From NCBI RefSeq assembly GCF_023698535.1, contig NZ_JALJCL010000003.1, positions 62,001 through 126,000 on the forward strand: DNA of 64,000 bases, given 5' to 3'. Both the position numbers and the translations under genes were made by a program. Below, in pieces: positions 1-8,901 of the stretch; the stretch's first letter is position 1; the number at the start of each line of letters is the position of its first letter. The notes under the pieces were generated by a model, which made no database searches, had not been told where the DNA came from, and saw only the letters and a program-made list of their open reading frames with translations. The DNA comes from Halorientalis regularis (GTDB lineage Archaea; Halobacteriota; Halobacteria; Halobacteriales; Haloarculaceae).

Positions 1-2
1 CT

Positions 3-227
3 TCCGCCTCCCTGTTGCTCCAGCAGTGGGGCCTGCGCGGGTTCGGTCCCCTCTCACCGAGTCTCGCCGCCGGCATCGCAATCCTCGGGATTCTGGTCGC
101 CGACCTCATCGCTATCAGCTACGTCTACCGGCTGCAGTGGTCGTCGGCGCTCCCGCTCGCCCTGTTGCACTTCGGGTTCGCCGCAGTCCTCGGTGTGGCA
201 CTGAACAATATCTTCGGCCTGCTCTAG
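3..227 (+). CDS. C-terminal end of a membrane protein (partial)
   Basis: The reading frame is open from the left edge of the window, so this is the last ~74 codons of a gene that begins outside it. The visible part holds two hydrophobic stretches, one around AAGIAILGILVADLIAIS and one around LPLALLHFGFAAVLGVAL, which suggests two closing transmembrane helices. No motif identifies a family. An internal TTG at 15 could be read as a start, but the frame continues upstream of it, so I treat the gene as truncated by the window. Its TAG stop lies in a CTAG shared with the convergent regulator gene that follows. Confidence 0.6.
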   Translation, partial: SASLLLQQWGLRGFGPLSPSLAAGIAILGILVADLIAISYVYRLQWSSALPLALLHFGFAAVLGVALNNIFGLL

Positions 228-628
228 GCCTCCTCGAAGGCCACGTCGTCGAGCAAGCGACCGAACGTGTCGTTCTCGACGGTACAGACGGCACGCCTGT
301 CCTCGGCGTCGTACGTGATCACGCCCGCAGCGTCGAGCTTCGGCAGGTGGGTGTGGTGGAGCTGGAGACGAACCGTCGCCAGCGGGGGTCGGTCGTCACC
401 GGCCGCAGTTACGTCACGCCGGGCTAGGACCGCCCGTGCGAGGGCGTCGAGCGAGAGCCATCCCCCATTCCGGAGGACCGCGAACGCCGCACGACGATGG
501 GGATGTGCCAGTACGTCGAACAGACGCGAGAGGTCGTCGGATTCGTTGGAGGGTCGTCCTGTCCGACGCCGCCCATCCTGCATGGTCCGGGTAGCCGTCC
601 GCTCGGTCCCCTGAGTATCCTGGCCCAT
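224..628 (-). CDS. Winged-helix DNA-binding protein of the DUF7344 type
   Basis: A small cytosolic protein (134 aa from this start) whose body reads as one winged-helix fold: LFDVLAHPHRRAAFAVL, then a recognition-helix region, then LHHTHLPKLDAAGVI and a wing. The combination 'L..VLAHPHRR' followed by 'LHHxHLPKLDxAGVIxYD' is characteristic of the haloarchaeal DUF7344 domain, a family presumed to act in transcription. The target is unknown. Several in-frame starts exist (661, 628, 583). I chose 628 because an AT-rich GGATATGC lies at the leaderless TATA distance, but 583 would give a protein that begins closer to the domain. The gene is convergent with the truncated membrane protein, sharing CTAG. 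Confidence 0.75.
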   Translation of the reverse strand: MGQDTQGTERTATRTMQDGRRRTGRPSNESDDLSRLFDVLAHPHRRAAFAVLRNGGWLSLDALARAVLARRDVTAAGDDRPPLATVRLQLHHTHLPKLDAAGVITYDAEDRRAVCTVENDTFGRLLDDVAFEEA

Positions 629-718
629 ACGCCCCAGAGGGGCGGCCCGCCCCATCAGCATATCCCGTGCACAGTGTGCAGGGGGTGCACGCGCCGCGAC
701 AGCGTCACCGCGTCGCGG

Positions 719-1660
719 TTACCACTGCTCGAACGGCGTCGCCTCGGTGCGGTACTCCTCGACGGTGCGTTCGGCCCATCGGCGAGCGCGTTCGTCCTCG
801 GTCGCCACCAGCGCGGCGGGTTGCCCGTCGTCGACCAGGCCGAGTTCGACGGTGTCGGCGTACCGGCCGAGATAGTAGGGGAACTGCCCCTCGTAGACCC
901 ACAGCGAGGCCGTCTCGGCCGCCTGCAGGTCCGCGACCTGTTCGCGGTAGTCCGCCTCGCTCCGGAGGTTCTCCGCGACGGCGGGGGTCACCACCAGTTC
1001 GAGGTCCGCCCCGGCCTCGGTGACCTGCTGGTGGAGTGCCTCCAGTGCCTGCGCGCAGGTCAGCGGGAACAGCATCCGGAGGTACTCCGCGCCCTCGATG
1101 TGTGTGACCTGCTCGTGGATCATCTTCAGCGGGTCGGCCGGGTCCGGCGTCGTCACCGAGACGTCCATGTGCCGGAGGTTCAGGTCGACCGCTCCGGTGT
1201 CGACGTGTTCGTAGACCGGCGCGAGTTCCGACGCGGTGTCGACGGTCCGCACCAGGTGGCCGAAGTCCTCGACGACCCACTCGCCGGCCTGCGTTGCGTC
1301 GTACTCACGATTTCGTTCCCGAACCCACCCCTGCTCGACCAGCGCGTCGAGGTTACGCTGGACCGTCGTCCGGGCCGCGTCGAACCGCCGCTGGAAGTCG
1401 TCACGAGTCAGCGGCCCCGATTCGACCAGCGCGTCCAGGATTCGGACCCGCGTCTCCGAACGCGCGAGGAACTCGACAGCCGCGATGGCCTCGCTCCGCT
1501 CGTCCGCCGTCGTCGGAGTCGGCCGCTCACTGCCGACCTGCGGTGTCGCACCGCCAGCGGTCCCGCCGTCCGTCCGTTCGGTCTCGGTCGCGCCGTCGCC
1601 CCCCGAAGTCCGCTCCTCGGCCCGCTCGTCTACTTCCGCACCCTCGGTCGCCTCGTCCAT
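719..1660 (-). CDS. Winged-helix regulator with FilR1-like sensor domain
   Basis: 313 aa. An acidic, low-complexity N-terminus (about 50 residues) precedes a winged-helix domain at about 58-125 (AIAAVEFLARSETRVRILDAL, then FDAARTTVQRNLDALVEQGWV). The remaining ~190 residues match the layout of the FilR1 middle domain found with archaeal ArsR-like HTH proteins, which is thought to sense an effector. Family knowledge supports a DNA-binding transcriptional regulator; the effector and targets cannot be read from sequence. It is followed on the same strand by the DUF7344 gene, with about 90 bases between them. Upstream lies hisG in the same orientation, but a 54-base gap and different function give no reason to link them. 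Confidence 0.8.
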   Translation of the reverse strand: MDEATEGAEVDERAEERTSGGDGATETERTDGGTAGGATPQVGSERPTPTTADERSEAIAAVEFLARSETRVRILDALVESGPLTRDDFQRRFDAARTTVQRNLDALVEQGWVRERNREYDATQAGEWVVEDFGHLVRTVDTASELAPVYEHVDTGAVDLNLRHMDVSVTTPDPADPLKMIHEQVTHIEGAEYLRMLFPLTCAQALEALHQQVTEAGADLELVVTPAVAENLRSEADYREQVADLQAAETASLWVYEGQFPYYLGRYADTVELGLVDDGQPAALVATEDERARRWAERTVEEYRTEATPFEQW

Positions 1661-1714
1661 ATCGCCTTTCGTTTCAGGCTATCTCCACATAAAACCAGCC
1701 ACACGTCCCAGCTG

Positions 1715-2563
1715 TCACTCGACCAGCCGCTCGATCTCGGTCACCAGCACGTCCGTCGCCCCTTCTGCCTTGAGGTCGGTGATCGTCTCGAACACCGACC
1801 GCTCGTCGACGACCGCGTGGACCGCCACCATCTCCTCGCCCGCGATGTCCATCACCGTCGGGCCGCCCATGCCCGGAATCACGTCCTTCACCGCCTCGAC
1901 CCGCTCCTCGGGGACGTTCATCATCAGGTAGCGTTTGTCCTCGGCGGTCTTGACCGACGAGAGGGCGGTCCGCACCTGCTCGACCTTCGGGTCGTCCACC
2001 ACGTCCTCGCGGGCGAACAGGCGGACGGAACTCTCCAGCACGTCGTCGATCACTTCGAGCCGGTTCATCCGGAGGGTCGTGCCGGTACTCGTGATGTCGA
2101 CGATGGCGTCGGCGATGTCGACGTGTGGCGTGAGTTCGGTCGCACCCGAGACCTCCGCGATGTCGGCGTCGACGCCCTGCTCGTCGAGGTACGCACGGGT
2201 GACGTTGGGGAACTCGGTGGCGACGGTCCCGCCGTCCAGATCGCCCACGGACTCGACCGGGCCGTCCTCGGGTGCCGCCAGTACGAGCCGGCAGGCCCCG
2301 AACTCCAGGTCGAGCAGGTCGACCAGATCGGCCGTCTCGGATTCTCTGACCTGGTCGAGGCCGGTGATTCCCACGTCGGCGGCCCCGTCGCTGACGTACT
2401 CGGGGATATCGGCGGCCCGGGCGTAGAGGATCGTGACCTCGGGGTCGACGGTGTCGGCGTAGAGTTTCCGGTCGGCCCCGTCGACGACGTGGAGGCCGGC
2501 CCGTTCGAGCAGATCGACCGACGGATCGTGTAAACGCCCCTTGTTGGGCACGGCGATGCGCAT
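1715..2563 (-). CDS. hisG: ATP phosphoribosyltransferase (long form)
   Basis: First enzyme of histidine synthesis: it condenses ATP with PRPP to give phosphoribosyl-ATP. The N-terminus [20 protein letters not shown] is the typical HisG opening. The middle carries [11 protein letters not shown] and the PRPP-binding-like loop region [19 protein letters not shown]. The length of 282 aa and the C-terminal segment from about residue 205 ([21 protein letters not shown], then a final alpha/beta module) show the long form, which has an ACT-like regulatory domain and is normally inhibited by histidine without HisZ. I chose the ATG at 2563 because the homologous sequence starts there; an upstream extension to 2602 looks spurious. 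It is divergent from the chemotaxis transducer gene. Confidence 0.95.
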   Translation of the reverse strand: MRIAVPNKGRLHDPSVDLLERAGLHVVDGADRKLYADTVDPEVTILYARAADIPEYVSDGAADVGITGLDQVRESETADLVDLLDLEFGACRLVLAAPEDGPVESVGDLDGGTVATEFPNVTRAYLDEQGVDADIAEVSGATELTPHVDIADAIVDITSTGTTLRMNRLEVIDDVLESSVRLFAREDVVDDPKVEQVRTALSSVKTAEDKRYLMMNVPEERVEAVKDVIPGMGGPTVMDIAGEEMVAVHAVVDERSVFETITDLKAEGATDVLVTEIERLVE

Positions 2564-2694
2564 ACCGACTCTTCCGGACCCGCGGGCAATTGCTTTTCGC
2601 ACGCCGTCCCGACCGCTCGACCCACCCGAACAGCGTTATCAGCCTCGATACTGCCGGAGCAATCGACTTATACGGCCCCGAGTCACGGGAGAAC

Positions 2695-4278
2695 ATGGCA
2701 AACGCACTGGACAGACTCTTTCTCTCGCTCCCCGATCCGATTCGGGAGCGGCTCTGGGGAAAATTCGCGTTCGCTCTCGGGACGGTCGCGGTCCTCTCGG
2801 TTCTTCTTACGGGCGGTCTCATCGTGGTGTTCGACCTGCCGTGGCTGCCACTGCTGTTGCAGTGGGCGATCCTGATCGGGCTGGCGACCGGCACGAGCAT
2901 CTACGTCGGCGCGGACTTCATCGGCCAGATGCAACGCGTCGAGCGCAAGGCCAAGGCCATCGGCCAGGGGGAGTTCGACACGCGGGTGACGACGCCACGG
3001 GAGGACGAAGTCGGGGAAGTTTTCGACGCGCTGGCGACGATGCGTGACAAACTCCAAGAACGCATCGAGGAGGCCGAACAGGCCGAGGCGACCGCCCAGC
3101 GCGAGCGGGAGAAAGCGGAGGCGTTGAGCGCAGAAGCCGAGGAGCTGAACGACCACCTCGAACGGAAAGCCGGGGAGTTCGGCGAGACGATGGCGGCCTG
3201 TGCAGACGGCGACCTGACCCGTCGGCTCGACGCCGACGGCGAGAGCGAGGCGCTGGCCCGGATCGCCACGGAGTTCAACGAGATGATGGACGAAATCGAG
3301 TCGACGATCCTCGATCTGCGGGCCTTCACCGACGACGTGGCGGCCGCGAGCGACGAGGCCACCGCAGGGACCGACGCGGCCCGCGAGGTCGGGTCGGAAG
3401 TCCGGGAACACATCACGGACATCGCCGACGGTGCGAGCGAGCAGGACCGGAAACTCCAGTCGGCCTCCGACGAGATGAGCCAGCTCTCGGCCACCGTCGA
3501 GGAGATCGCGGCCACCGCCGACGAGGTGGCCGACGTGTCCGACCGCGCCGCGGAGGCGGGCGACCAGGCCAGAGAAGCCGCCGAGGCGGCCGTCGACGAG
3601 ATGGACCGCATCACCACCCAGACCACCGAGGCCGTCGACGACGTGGAGGAACTCGACGAGGAGATGGCCGAGATCGACGAGGTCGTCGGCATCATCGAGG
3701 ACATCGCCGAGCAGACCTCCGTACTGGCGCTGAACGCCTCCATCGAGGCCGCCCGGGCCGGTGAGGCCGGGTCCGGGTTCGCCGTCGTCGCCAACGAGGT
3801 CAAAGACCTCGCGGAGGAGACCCAGGCGGCGACCACGGAGATCGCAGAGCGTGTCGAGCGGATTCAGGACCGGACGGACTCGGCCGTCCAGGGCATGCAC
3901 GAGACCAGCGACCGCGTCGAGGACGGCATGGAGACCATCGCGGCGGGACTCGATTCGCTGGAGCGCGTGGCCGAACTCGTCGCCGACGCCAACCAGGGGA
4001 TCCAGGAGATCGACGCGACCACCGACGAGCAGGCCGCCCGCACCCAGGAGATCGTCGCGACCGTCGAGGAGGTCGCAGACATCAGCCACCGGACCCGCGA
4101 GGAAACCGACGCCGCGACCGAGGCCGTCGACCGCCAGCAGGAGACCCTCGAAGCGGCGACCGACACGGTGGAGGGCGTCGCCGACCGGACCGACGAGTTG
4201 CGCGACCTGGCCGACTACTTCGAGGTCGACGCCGACGCCGAGCGCGCGACGCTCGCGGCGGACGGCCGCGGCGATTGA
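2695..4278 (+). CDS. Methyl-accepting chemotaxis transducer with minimal extracellular part
   Basis: 527 aa. Two membrane helices lie close together near the N-terminus (about 24-46 and 52-75), separated by only a few residues, so there is no extracellular ligand domain. A HAMP domain follows (about 77-128, [12 protein letters not shown] then [13 protein letters not shown]), then a long coiled coil. The conserved hairpin tip lies near 331-367 ([21 protein letters not shown]). The signalling region would bind CheA/CheW and control archaellum rotation. Glu- and Gln-rich heptads on both sides of the tip are likely methylation sites. The layout resembles transducers that read a membrane partner or an internal signal, such as Htr proteins, but no rhodopsin gene is adjacent. 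ATG 2695 is chosen over an upstream TTG at 2590. Confidence 0.93.
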   Translation: MANALDRLFLSLPDPIRERLWGKFAFALGTVAVLSVLLTGGLIVVFDLPWLPLLLQWAILIGLATGTSIYVGADFIGQMQRVERKAKAIGQGEFDTRVTTPREDEVGEVFDALATMRDKLQERIEEAEQAEATAQREREKAEALSAEAEELNDHLERKAGEFGETMAACADGDLTRRLDADGESEALARIATEFNEMMDEIESTILDLRAFTDDVAAASDEATAGTDAAREVGSEVREHITDIADGASEQDRKLQSASDEMSQLSATVEEIAATADEVADVSDRAAEAGDQAREAAEAAVDEMDRITTQTTEAVDDVEELDEEMAEIDEVVGIIEDIAEQTSVLALNASIEAARAGEAGSGFAVVANEVKDLAEETQAATTEIAERVERIQDRTDSAVQGMHETSDRVEDGMETIAAGLDSLERVAELVADANQGIQEIDATTDEQAARTQEIVATVEEVADISHRTREETDAATEAVDRQQETLEAATDTVEGVADRTDELRDLADYFEVDADAERATLAADGRGD

Positions 4279-4323
4279 GTGGGAGTCCCCGTCTTTATGC
4301 CGTCCGGCCGCGGACGCCCGAGC

Positions 4324-5628
4324 ATGACGACGCTGAAAGTTGCGGACGGTCGCGTCCTCCGCCCCGACCACACGGTCGAGCGGGCAGACGTCCTCGTCGA
4401 CCAACCCAGCGGCGATATTCTGGCGGTCGAACCCGACGGCGAGGGCAGTGCCAGCGCCGACGACCGTCTCGACGCCGAGGGCGGGCTCGTAATCCCGGGA
4501 CTGATCAACGCCCACACACACGTCGCGATGACGCTGTTTCGGGGCTACGCCGACGACAAACCGCTGGACGCCTGGCTCCAGGAGGACATCTGGCCGGTCG
4601 AAGCCGAACTCACCGCCGAGGACGTGCGAGCGGGCGCACGGCTGGGCAGCCTGGAGATGATCCGCTCGGGCACCACCGCCTTCGCGGACATGTACTTCTT
4701 CATGCCCGAGGTCGTCGCCGCCGTCGAGAAATCGGGCCTGCGCGCGCTGCTGGGCTACGGGTCGATCACCGTCGGCAACGACGACGCGGCCGCCCATCAG
4801 GAGATGCAGGACGGTCTCGACTTCGCAGAGGGGTACGACGGCGCGGCCGACGGCCGCGTCTCGACGGCGTTCATGCCCCACAGCCTCACGACGGTCGGCG
4901 AGGCGTACCTCCGGGAGTACGTCCCAGAGGCCCGCGACGCCGGGATTCCGATCCACTTCCACGCCAACGAGACCGACGGCGAAGTCGACCCGCTGGTCGC
5001 GGACCACGACGAGCGACCCCTCGAATACGCCGACGACATCGGGATGCTGGCCGACACGTCCTTCCTGGCCCACGGCGTCCATACCGACCGGACCGAACAC
5101 GAGTTGCTGGCCGAGCGGGAGACGGCGGTGATCCACTGCCCGGCCTCGAACATGAAACTCGCCAGTGGAATGGCCCCGGTCCAGGCCATGCGGGACCGCG
5201 GCGTGACCGTCGGCCTCGGCACCGACGGCGCGGCCTCGAACAACGACCTCTCGCTGTTCGACGAGATGCGCGACGCCGCCATGCTCGGCAAACTGGCGGC
5301 AGACGACGCCAGCGCCGTCGACGCCGACGCGGTCGTCGAGATGGCCACGCAGGGCGGCGCGGACGCGCTCGGCATGGCCTCGGGCCGGATCGAGGCGGGC
5401 GCGAACGCGGATCTGGCGGTGCTGGACCTGGACCAGCCCCATCTCACGCCGGCCCACGACCTCGTGAGCCACCTCACCTACGCCGCGAGCGGGTCGGACG
5501 TGCGCCACACCGTCTGTGACGGCCAGGTCCTCATGCGGGACCGCGAGGTGCAGACGCTGGACGAGGACGAGGTGCTCGCGGACGCTCGCGAGCGTGCAGC
5601 GGCCCTGATCGACCGCGCGGAATCGTGA
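4324..5628 (+). CDS. mtaD: Amidohydrolase, 5'-methylthioadenosine/S-adenosylhomocysteine deaminase family
   Basis: 434 aa metal-dependent deaminase, a TIM-barrel amidohydrolase. Metal and catalytic residues are visible: NAHTHVAMTLFRGYADD (His64, His66), IHFHANETDGEV (about 211-216), FLAHGVH, and LGTDGAASNNDLS (Asp301). The sequence after the first histidines matches the MTA/SAH deaminase group, which removes the 6-amino group of adenosine-type by-products of SAM use. An S-adenosylhomocysteinase gene lies two genes downstream, which fits a shared role in clearing SAM by-products. Related deaminases accept 5'-deoxyadenosine or adenosine, so the exact substrate is uncertain. The ATG at 4324 gives the usual N-terminus; an in-frame GTG at 4279 lies directly after the transducer stop codon. 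Confidence 0.88.
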   Translation: MTTLKVADGRVLRPDHTVERADVLVDQPSGDILAVEPDGEGSASADDRLDAEGGLVIPGLINAHTHVAMTLFRGYADDKPLDAWLQEDIWPVEAELTAEDVRAGARLGSLEMIRSGTTAFADMYFFMPEVVAAVEKSGLRALLGYGSITVGNDDAAAHQEMQDGLDFAEGYDGAADGRVSTAFMPHSLTTVGEAYLREYVPEARDAGIPIHFHANETDGEVDPLVADHDERPLEYADDIGMLADTSFLAHGVHTDRTEHELLAERETAVIHCPASNMKLASGMAPVQAMRDRGVTVGLGTDGAASNNDLSLFDEMRDAAMLGKLAADDASAVDADAVVEMATQGGADALGMASGRIEAGANADLAVLDLDQPHLTPAHDLVSHLTYAASGSDVRHTVCDGQVLMRDREVQTLDEDEVLADARERAAALIDRAES

Positions 5629-5760
5629 CGCGACGTGTGAATTAAACGGCCAGGACAGTTTTTGAACGTTCTCCCGACAGCTGGCGTCGTTTTGGATCGC
5701 AGTGAATTCACTGAACGAGAATCCGGGTTTATGCGGGTCTCTCGCCTGGATACAGGTGAG

Positions 5761-6489
5761 ATGCAATCGAGAAGCACACTGTTCGCACTCGTGTCCGTGG
5801 TCCTGCTCGCCGGTGTGGCGCTGGGGCCAGCCGTGGCCGCCGGCTCACCGACCGCCGTGTCGAGCGGGGCCGCGCTCGCACAGGACGACACCACCACTAA
5901 CGAGACAGCCACGAACGACACGGAGACCAACGAGACCGACGACGGCAACGAGACCGAACTCAACGATACCGACGACGGTAACGAGACCGATCTCGACGAA
6001 ACCGACGGCAACGAAACCGAGACCAACGAGACCGACGACGGCAACGAGACCCGCGTGCCGTTCGGACAGCTCGTGTCCGCGTTCGTCGAGAACACGCGCG
6101 CCCAGATGAACAGCACGAACAGCACGAACGGGTCCAGCACTCCGTTCGGACTGCTGGTCGCGGCGTTCGTCACGGAGAACAACCCCGGGAACGCGCCCGA
6201 CCACGCGGGACCGCCCGCGCACGCCGGCCCCGGTGGCAACGAGACGAACGCGAGCGAGCGCGGCCCGCCCGAGAACCGCGGTCCGCCCGAGGATCGTGGC
6301 CCGAACGAGGACCGGCGACAGGGCCCGCCCGAGGACCGCGGCCCCGGCGGTGACGACGAGGCAGACACCGAGAACAGTGACGGCAACGGCGGCGGCCCGC
6401 CCGCGAACGCCGGCGGTAACGGCGGCGGTGGCGGCAACGGCGGCGGTGGCGGCGGTCCGCCCGCGAACGCCGGGGGCCCCGGTCGATAG
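5761..6489 (+). CDS. Secreted Asn-Glu-Thr-rich low-complexity protein
   Basis: 242 aa. A Sec-type signal peptide (MQSRSTLFALVSVVLLAGVALGP, cut near AAG or ALA) is followed by four regions. First, about 60 residues made of N-E-T, N-D-T and D-D-G-N-E-T units. Second, two copies of a short repeat (PFGQLVSAFVEN and PFGLLVAAFVTEN) around an NSTNSTNGSS stretch. Third, a run of G-P-P-E-N/D-R-G-P units. Fourth, a Gly/Asn-rich tail. Many N-X-S/T sequons make it a strong candidate for heavy N-glycosylation. I do not recognise a functional domain. The export signal and composition suggest a cell-surface or secreted coat-type protein. ATG 5761 is chosen because it begins the signal peptide; an upstream in-frame ATG at 5662 would bury it. 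Confidence 0.75.
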   Translation: MQSRSTLFALVSVVLLAGVALGPAVAAGSPTAVSSGAALAQDDTTTNETATNDTETNETDDGNETELNDTDDGNETDLDETDGNETETNETDDGNETRVPFGQLVSAFVENTRAQMNSTNSTNGSSTPFGLLVAAFVTENNPGNAPDHAGPPAHAGPGGNETNASERGPPENRGPPEDRGPNEDRRQGPPEDRGPGGDDEADTENSDGNGGGPPANAGGNGGGGGNGGGGGGPPANAGGPGR

Positions 6490-6534
6490 GGCGACTCTTT
6501 TTTGACGCCCCGATTCGTCGCGGGTCCTGACGAC

Positions 6535-7467
6535 TCAGTCGGACTCGGAGACCGCAACGTTCCGGTACTGCGAATCGTGTGACCCGCAACTGATCCCCTC
6601 GTTGCCGTCACAGTCGTTGACGACGAGCAGTGAGTCGGCGTCGCCGAGGTTGTTCGTGTCCCCGTACACCTCGCCGATGGGGACTTCGTAGCGGGTCCAG
6701 CCGTCGCCGGTCTCGTAGTAGGACCCGCCGTAGTCGCTGACGTTGACGCCCCAGTTCTGGACGCCGGAGAGCCGGACGACCCGACCGCTGTCCTGCCCGG
6801 TATCCGCGTTCTCGAACCCGATGCCGTGGATCTCCCCCTCCGTCGTACTCCTGAACTCGAAGGTCAACACCGTGTCCTCGGTGACCGTGTAGTTCTTCCC
6901 GACCAGTTGCCACTTGTTGCCGGTCACCTCGATCCGTCGCCCGTCGTCCGAGATCGTCGTCGTCGCCGACGGATCGTTGACGTTCCCCTGGAAGTCACTG
7001 AGCGAGTCGGCGTCGGCGGTGATCAGTTCGCCGGCGATGCCGTCCGCGATCCAGAACTGCCGGCTGTGCAGGACCGCGCCGCTCGCCTCGTGGACGACCG
7101 ACACGGTCAGTTCGCCCCGGATCACGTCGTGGGGAAGGCGGTACCGATCACCCGCGGTGATCCTGTCGTCGCCGCCGCCGGCGACCGGAGCGAGCGACGA
7201 CAACCTGACGCGCCGGGTATCGTCGCCGTGGCGCAGGACCGCGACCGTCTCGGCGGCCGACAGGCCGTCCCCGGCGGTGTGGACGAGCGTGACGTTCCCC
7301 GCGGAGGCCGACGACGAGAGCGACGCCGTCGTGGGGTCGCGGCTCGCCTCCTCGGCGAGCGAGAAGCCGAGGACGGCGACGATACCGATCAGAACGACGC
7401 CGACCGCGACGAGCAGGAGGCTGCCGATCACCTCCGACTGTGCCCGATCCCGGCCGACATCTCGCAT
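6535..7467 (-). CDS. Archaeal type IV pilin with C-terminal beta-sandwich-like domain
   Basis: 310 aa. The N-terminus (GRDRAQSEVIGSLLLVAVGVV) is a class III pilin signal: a charged leader, then a hydrophobic helix expected to be cut by prepilin peptidase PibD, as in the haloarchaeal DUF1628 pilins. Residues about 30-150 resemble the usual pilin head (ELTVSVVHEASGAVLHSRQF). From about residue 175 a second module begins: KWQLVGKNYTVTEDTVLTFE, GEIHGIGFENAD, VQNWGVNVSDYGG, LLVVNDCDG. This pattern recurs in secreted bacterial proteins beside carbohydrate-active domains. A sugar-binding role is an inference. Two Cys pairs may form disulfides in the exported part. Confidence 0.82.
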   Translation of the reverse strand: MRDVGRDRAQSEVIGSLLLVAVGVVLIGIVAVLGFSLAEEASRDPTTASLSSSASAGNVTLVHTAGDGLSAAETVAVLRHGDDTRRVRLSSLAPVAGGGDDRITAGDRYRLPHDVIRGELTVSVVHEASGAVLHSRQFWIADGIAGELITADADSLSDFQGNVNDPSATTTISDDGRRIEVTGNKWQLVGKNYTVTEDTVLTFEFRSTTEGEIHGIGFENADTGQDSGRVVRLSGVQNWGVNVSDYGGSYYETGDGWTRYEVPIGEVYGDTNNLGDADSLLVVNDCDGNEGISCGSHDSQYRNVAVSESD

Positions 7468-7581
7468 ATCCGAGTGTTAGGCTCGCGCTGAGTAATGGTT
7501 TTCGTCGGTGACAGTCCGTGAGCCGCGCCCTCGCCGCCCCGGTTCGGCAGCGTTTTGAGGGTGCTAGCTAACTATCAGGCA

Positions 7582-8859
7582 ATGACTGCGCCGATCAGCG
7601 AGCGGCTCGACGACCCCGAGACCGCACGTGAGGAGGGGCGACGGAAGATGGACTGGGCGCGCGAACACATGCCGATTCTCGCCTCGCTCCGCGAGGAGTT
7701 CACCGAGAGTCAGCCCTTCGCGGGCGAAGTGATCGGGATGGCGATGCACGTCGAGGCCAAGACGGCCGTCCTCGCGGAACTGCTGGCCGAGGGCGGTGCC
7801 GAGGTCGCCATCACCGGCTGTAACCCCCTCTCCACCCACGACGACGTGTCCGCGGCGCTGGACGCCCACGAGACCGTCACCTCCTACGCCGAGCGCGGCG
7901 TCGACGACGACGCCTACTACGCCGCCATGGAGGCCGTCATCGAACACGAGCCGACGATCACCGTGGACGACGGGATGGACCTCATCGCTGCCATCCACGA
8001 GGACTACCCGGAACTCATCGACACCATCGTCGGCGGGTGTGAGGAGACCACGACCGGCGTCCACCGCCTGCGCGCGATGGACGACGACGGCGCGCTCGAA
8101 TACCCGGTCTTCGCCGTCAACGACACGCCGATGAAGCGACTGTTCGACAACGTCCACGGCACCGGCGAGTCCGTGCTGGCCTCCATCGCCATGACGACGA
8201 ACCTCTCCTACGCCGGCAAGACCGTCGTCGTCGGCGGCTACGGGGACTGCGGCCGCGGCGTCGCCAAGAAGGCCGCCGGGCAGAACGCCCGCGTCATCGT
8301 CACCGAAGTCGACGCCCGCCGCGCCCTCGAAGCCCACATGGAGGGCTACGAGGTCATGCCAATGCACGAGGCCGCCAAAGAGGGCGAGGTGTTCGTCACG
8401 ACGACGGGCAACCGCGACGTGATCACCGCCGAGGACTTCGAGGTCATGCAGGACGGCGTCTTGCTCGCCAACGCCGGTCACTTCGACGTGGAGATCGACC
8501 TCGTCGCACTGGAGGAGATGGCCGCGGAAGTCACCGAACCCCGCGACGGCATCGAGGCCTACGTCATGCCGGACGGTCGCGAGTTGAACGTCCTGGCGGA
8601 GGGCCGCCTCGTCAACCTCGCCACGCCCGTGGCGCTGGGCCATCCCGTCGAGGTCATGGACCAGAGCTTCGGCGTGCAGGCCGTCTGTGTGCGCGAACTC
8701 GTCGAGTCCGGGGACGCGTACGAGGCCGGCGTCCACGAGGTGCCCGACGACCTGGACCGGGAAGTCGCGGAGATCAAACTCGACGCCGAGGGCGTGGCCT
8801 TCGACGACCTGAGCGAGGCCCAGGCGGAGTACATGGGCTCGTGGCAACACGGGACCTAG
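7582..8859 (+). CDS. ahcY: Adenosylhomocysteinase (SAH hydrolase)
   Basis: 425 aa NAD-dependent enzyme that splits S-adenosylhomocysteine into adenosine and homocysteine, removing the product inhibitor of methyltransferases. Seen: the substrate region ITGCNPLSTHDDVSAAL, GGCEETTTGVHRL, VNDTPMKRLFDN, the NAD-binding loop VVGGYGDCGRGVA at about 216-228, and NAGHFDVEID. These are all diagnostic. ATG 7582 gives the expected N-terminus; a GTG at 7555 would add nine unlikely residues. The amidohydrolase at 4324 and the methyltransferase just downstream make a local set around SAM use. Haloarchaeal homologues are close in length. Confidence 0.97.
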   Translation: MTAPISERLDDPETAREEGRRKMDWAREHMPILASLREEFTESQPFAGEVIGMAMHVEAKTAVLAELLAEGGAEVAITGCNPLSTHDDVSAALDAHETVTSYAERGVDDDAYYAAMEAVIEHEPTITVDDGMDLIAAIHEDYPELIDTIVGGCEETTTGVHRLRAMDDDGALEYPVFAVNDTPMKRLFDNVHGTGESVLASIAMTTNLSYAGKTVVVGGYGDCGRGVAKKAAGQNARVIVTEVDARRALEAHMEGYEVMPMHEAAKEGEVFVTTTGNRDVITAEDFEVMQDGVLLANAGHFDVEIDLVALEEMAAEVTEPRDGIEAYVMPDGRELNVLAEGRLVNLATPVALGHPVEVMDQSFGVQAVCVRELVESGDAYEAGVHEVPDDLDREVAEIKLDAEGVAFDDLSEAQAEYMGSWQHGT

Positions 8860-8901
8860 ACGGCCGGTCGATTTTTCGGGTCGCCACGCGAAGCGATCCG
8901 T

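Noticed and set aside
667-690. Two GTGCAC hexamers flanking GTGTGCAGGGG
   Set aside because: Short palindromes are common at this base composition. No consistent position relative to a promoter was found.
497-2533. Plus-strand open frame of 678 codons
   Set aside because: It is antisense to two regulators and hisG and has no recognisable motif.
2683-5766. Very long open frame on the minus strand (over 1000 codons)
   Set aside because: It runs opposite to the chemotaxis transducer and the amidohydrolase, which have clear family motifs. High G+C removes stop codons from the opposite frames, so the long frame is a shadow.
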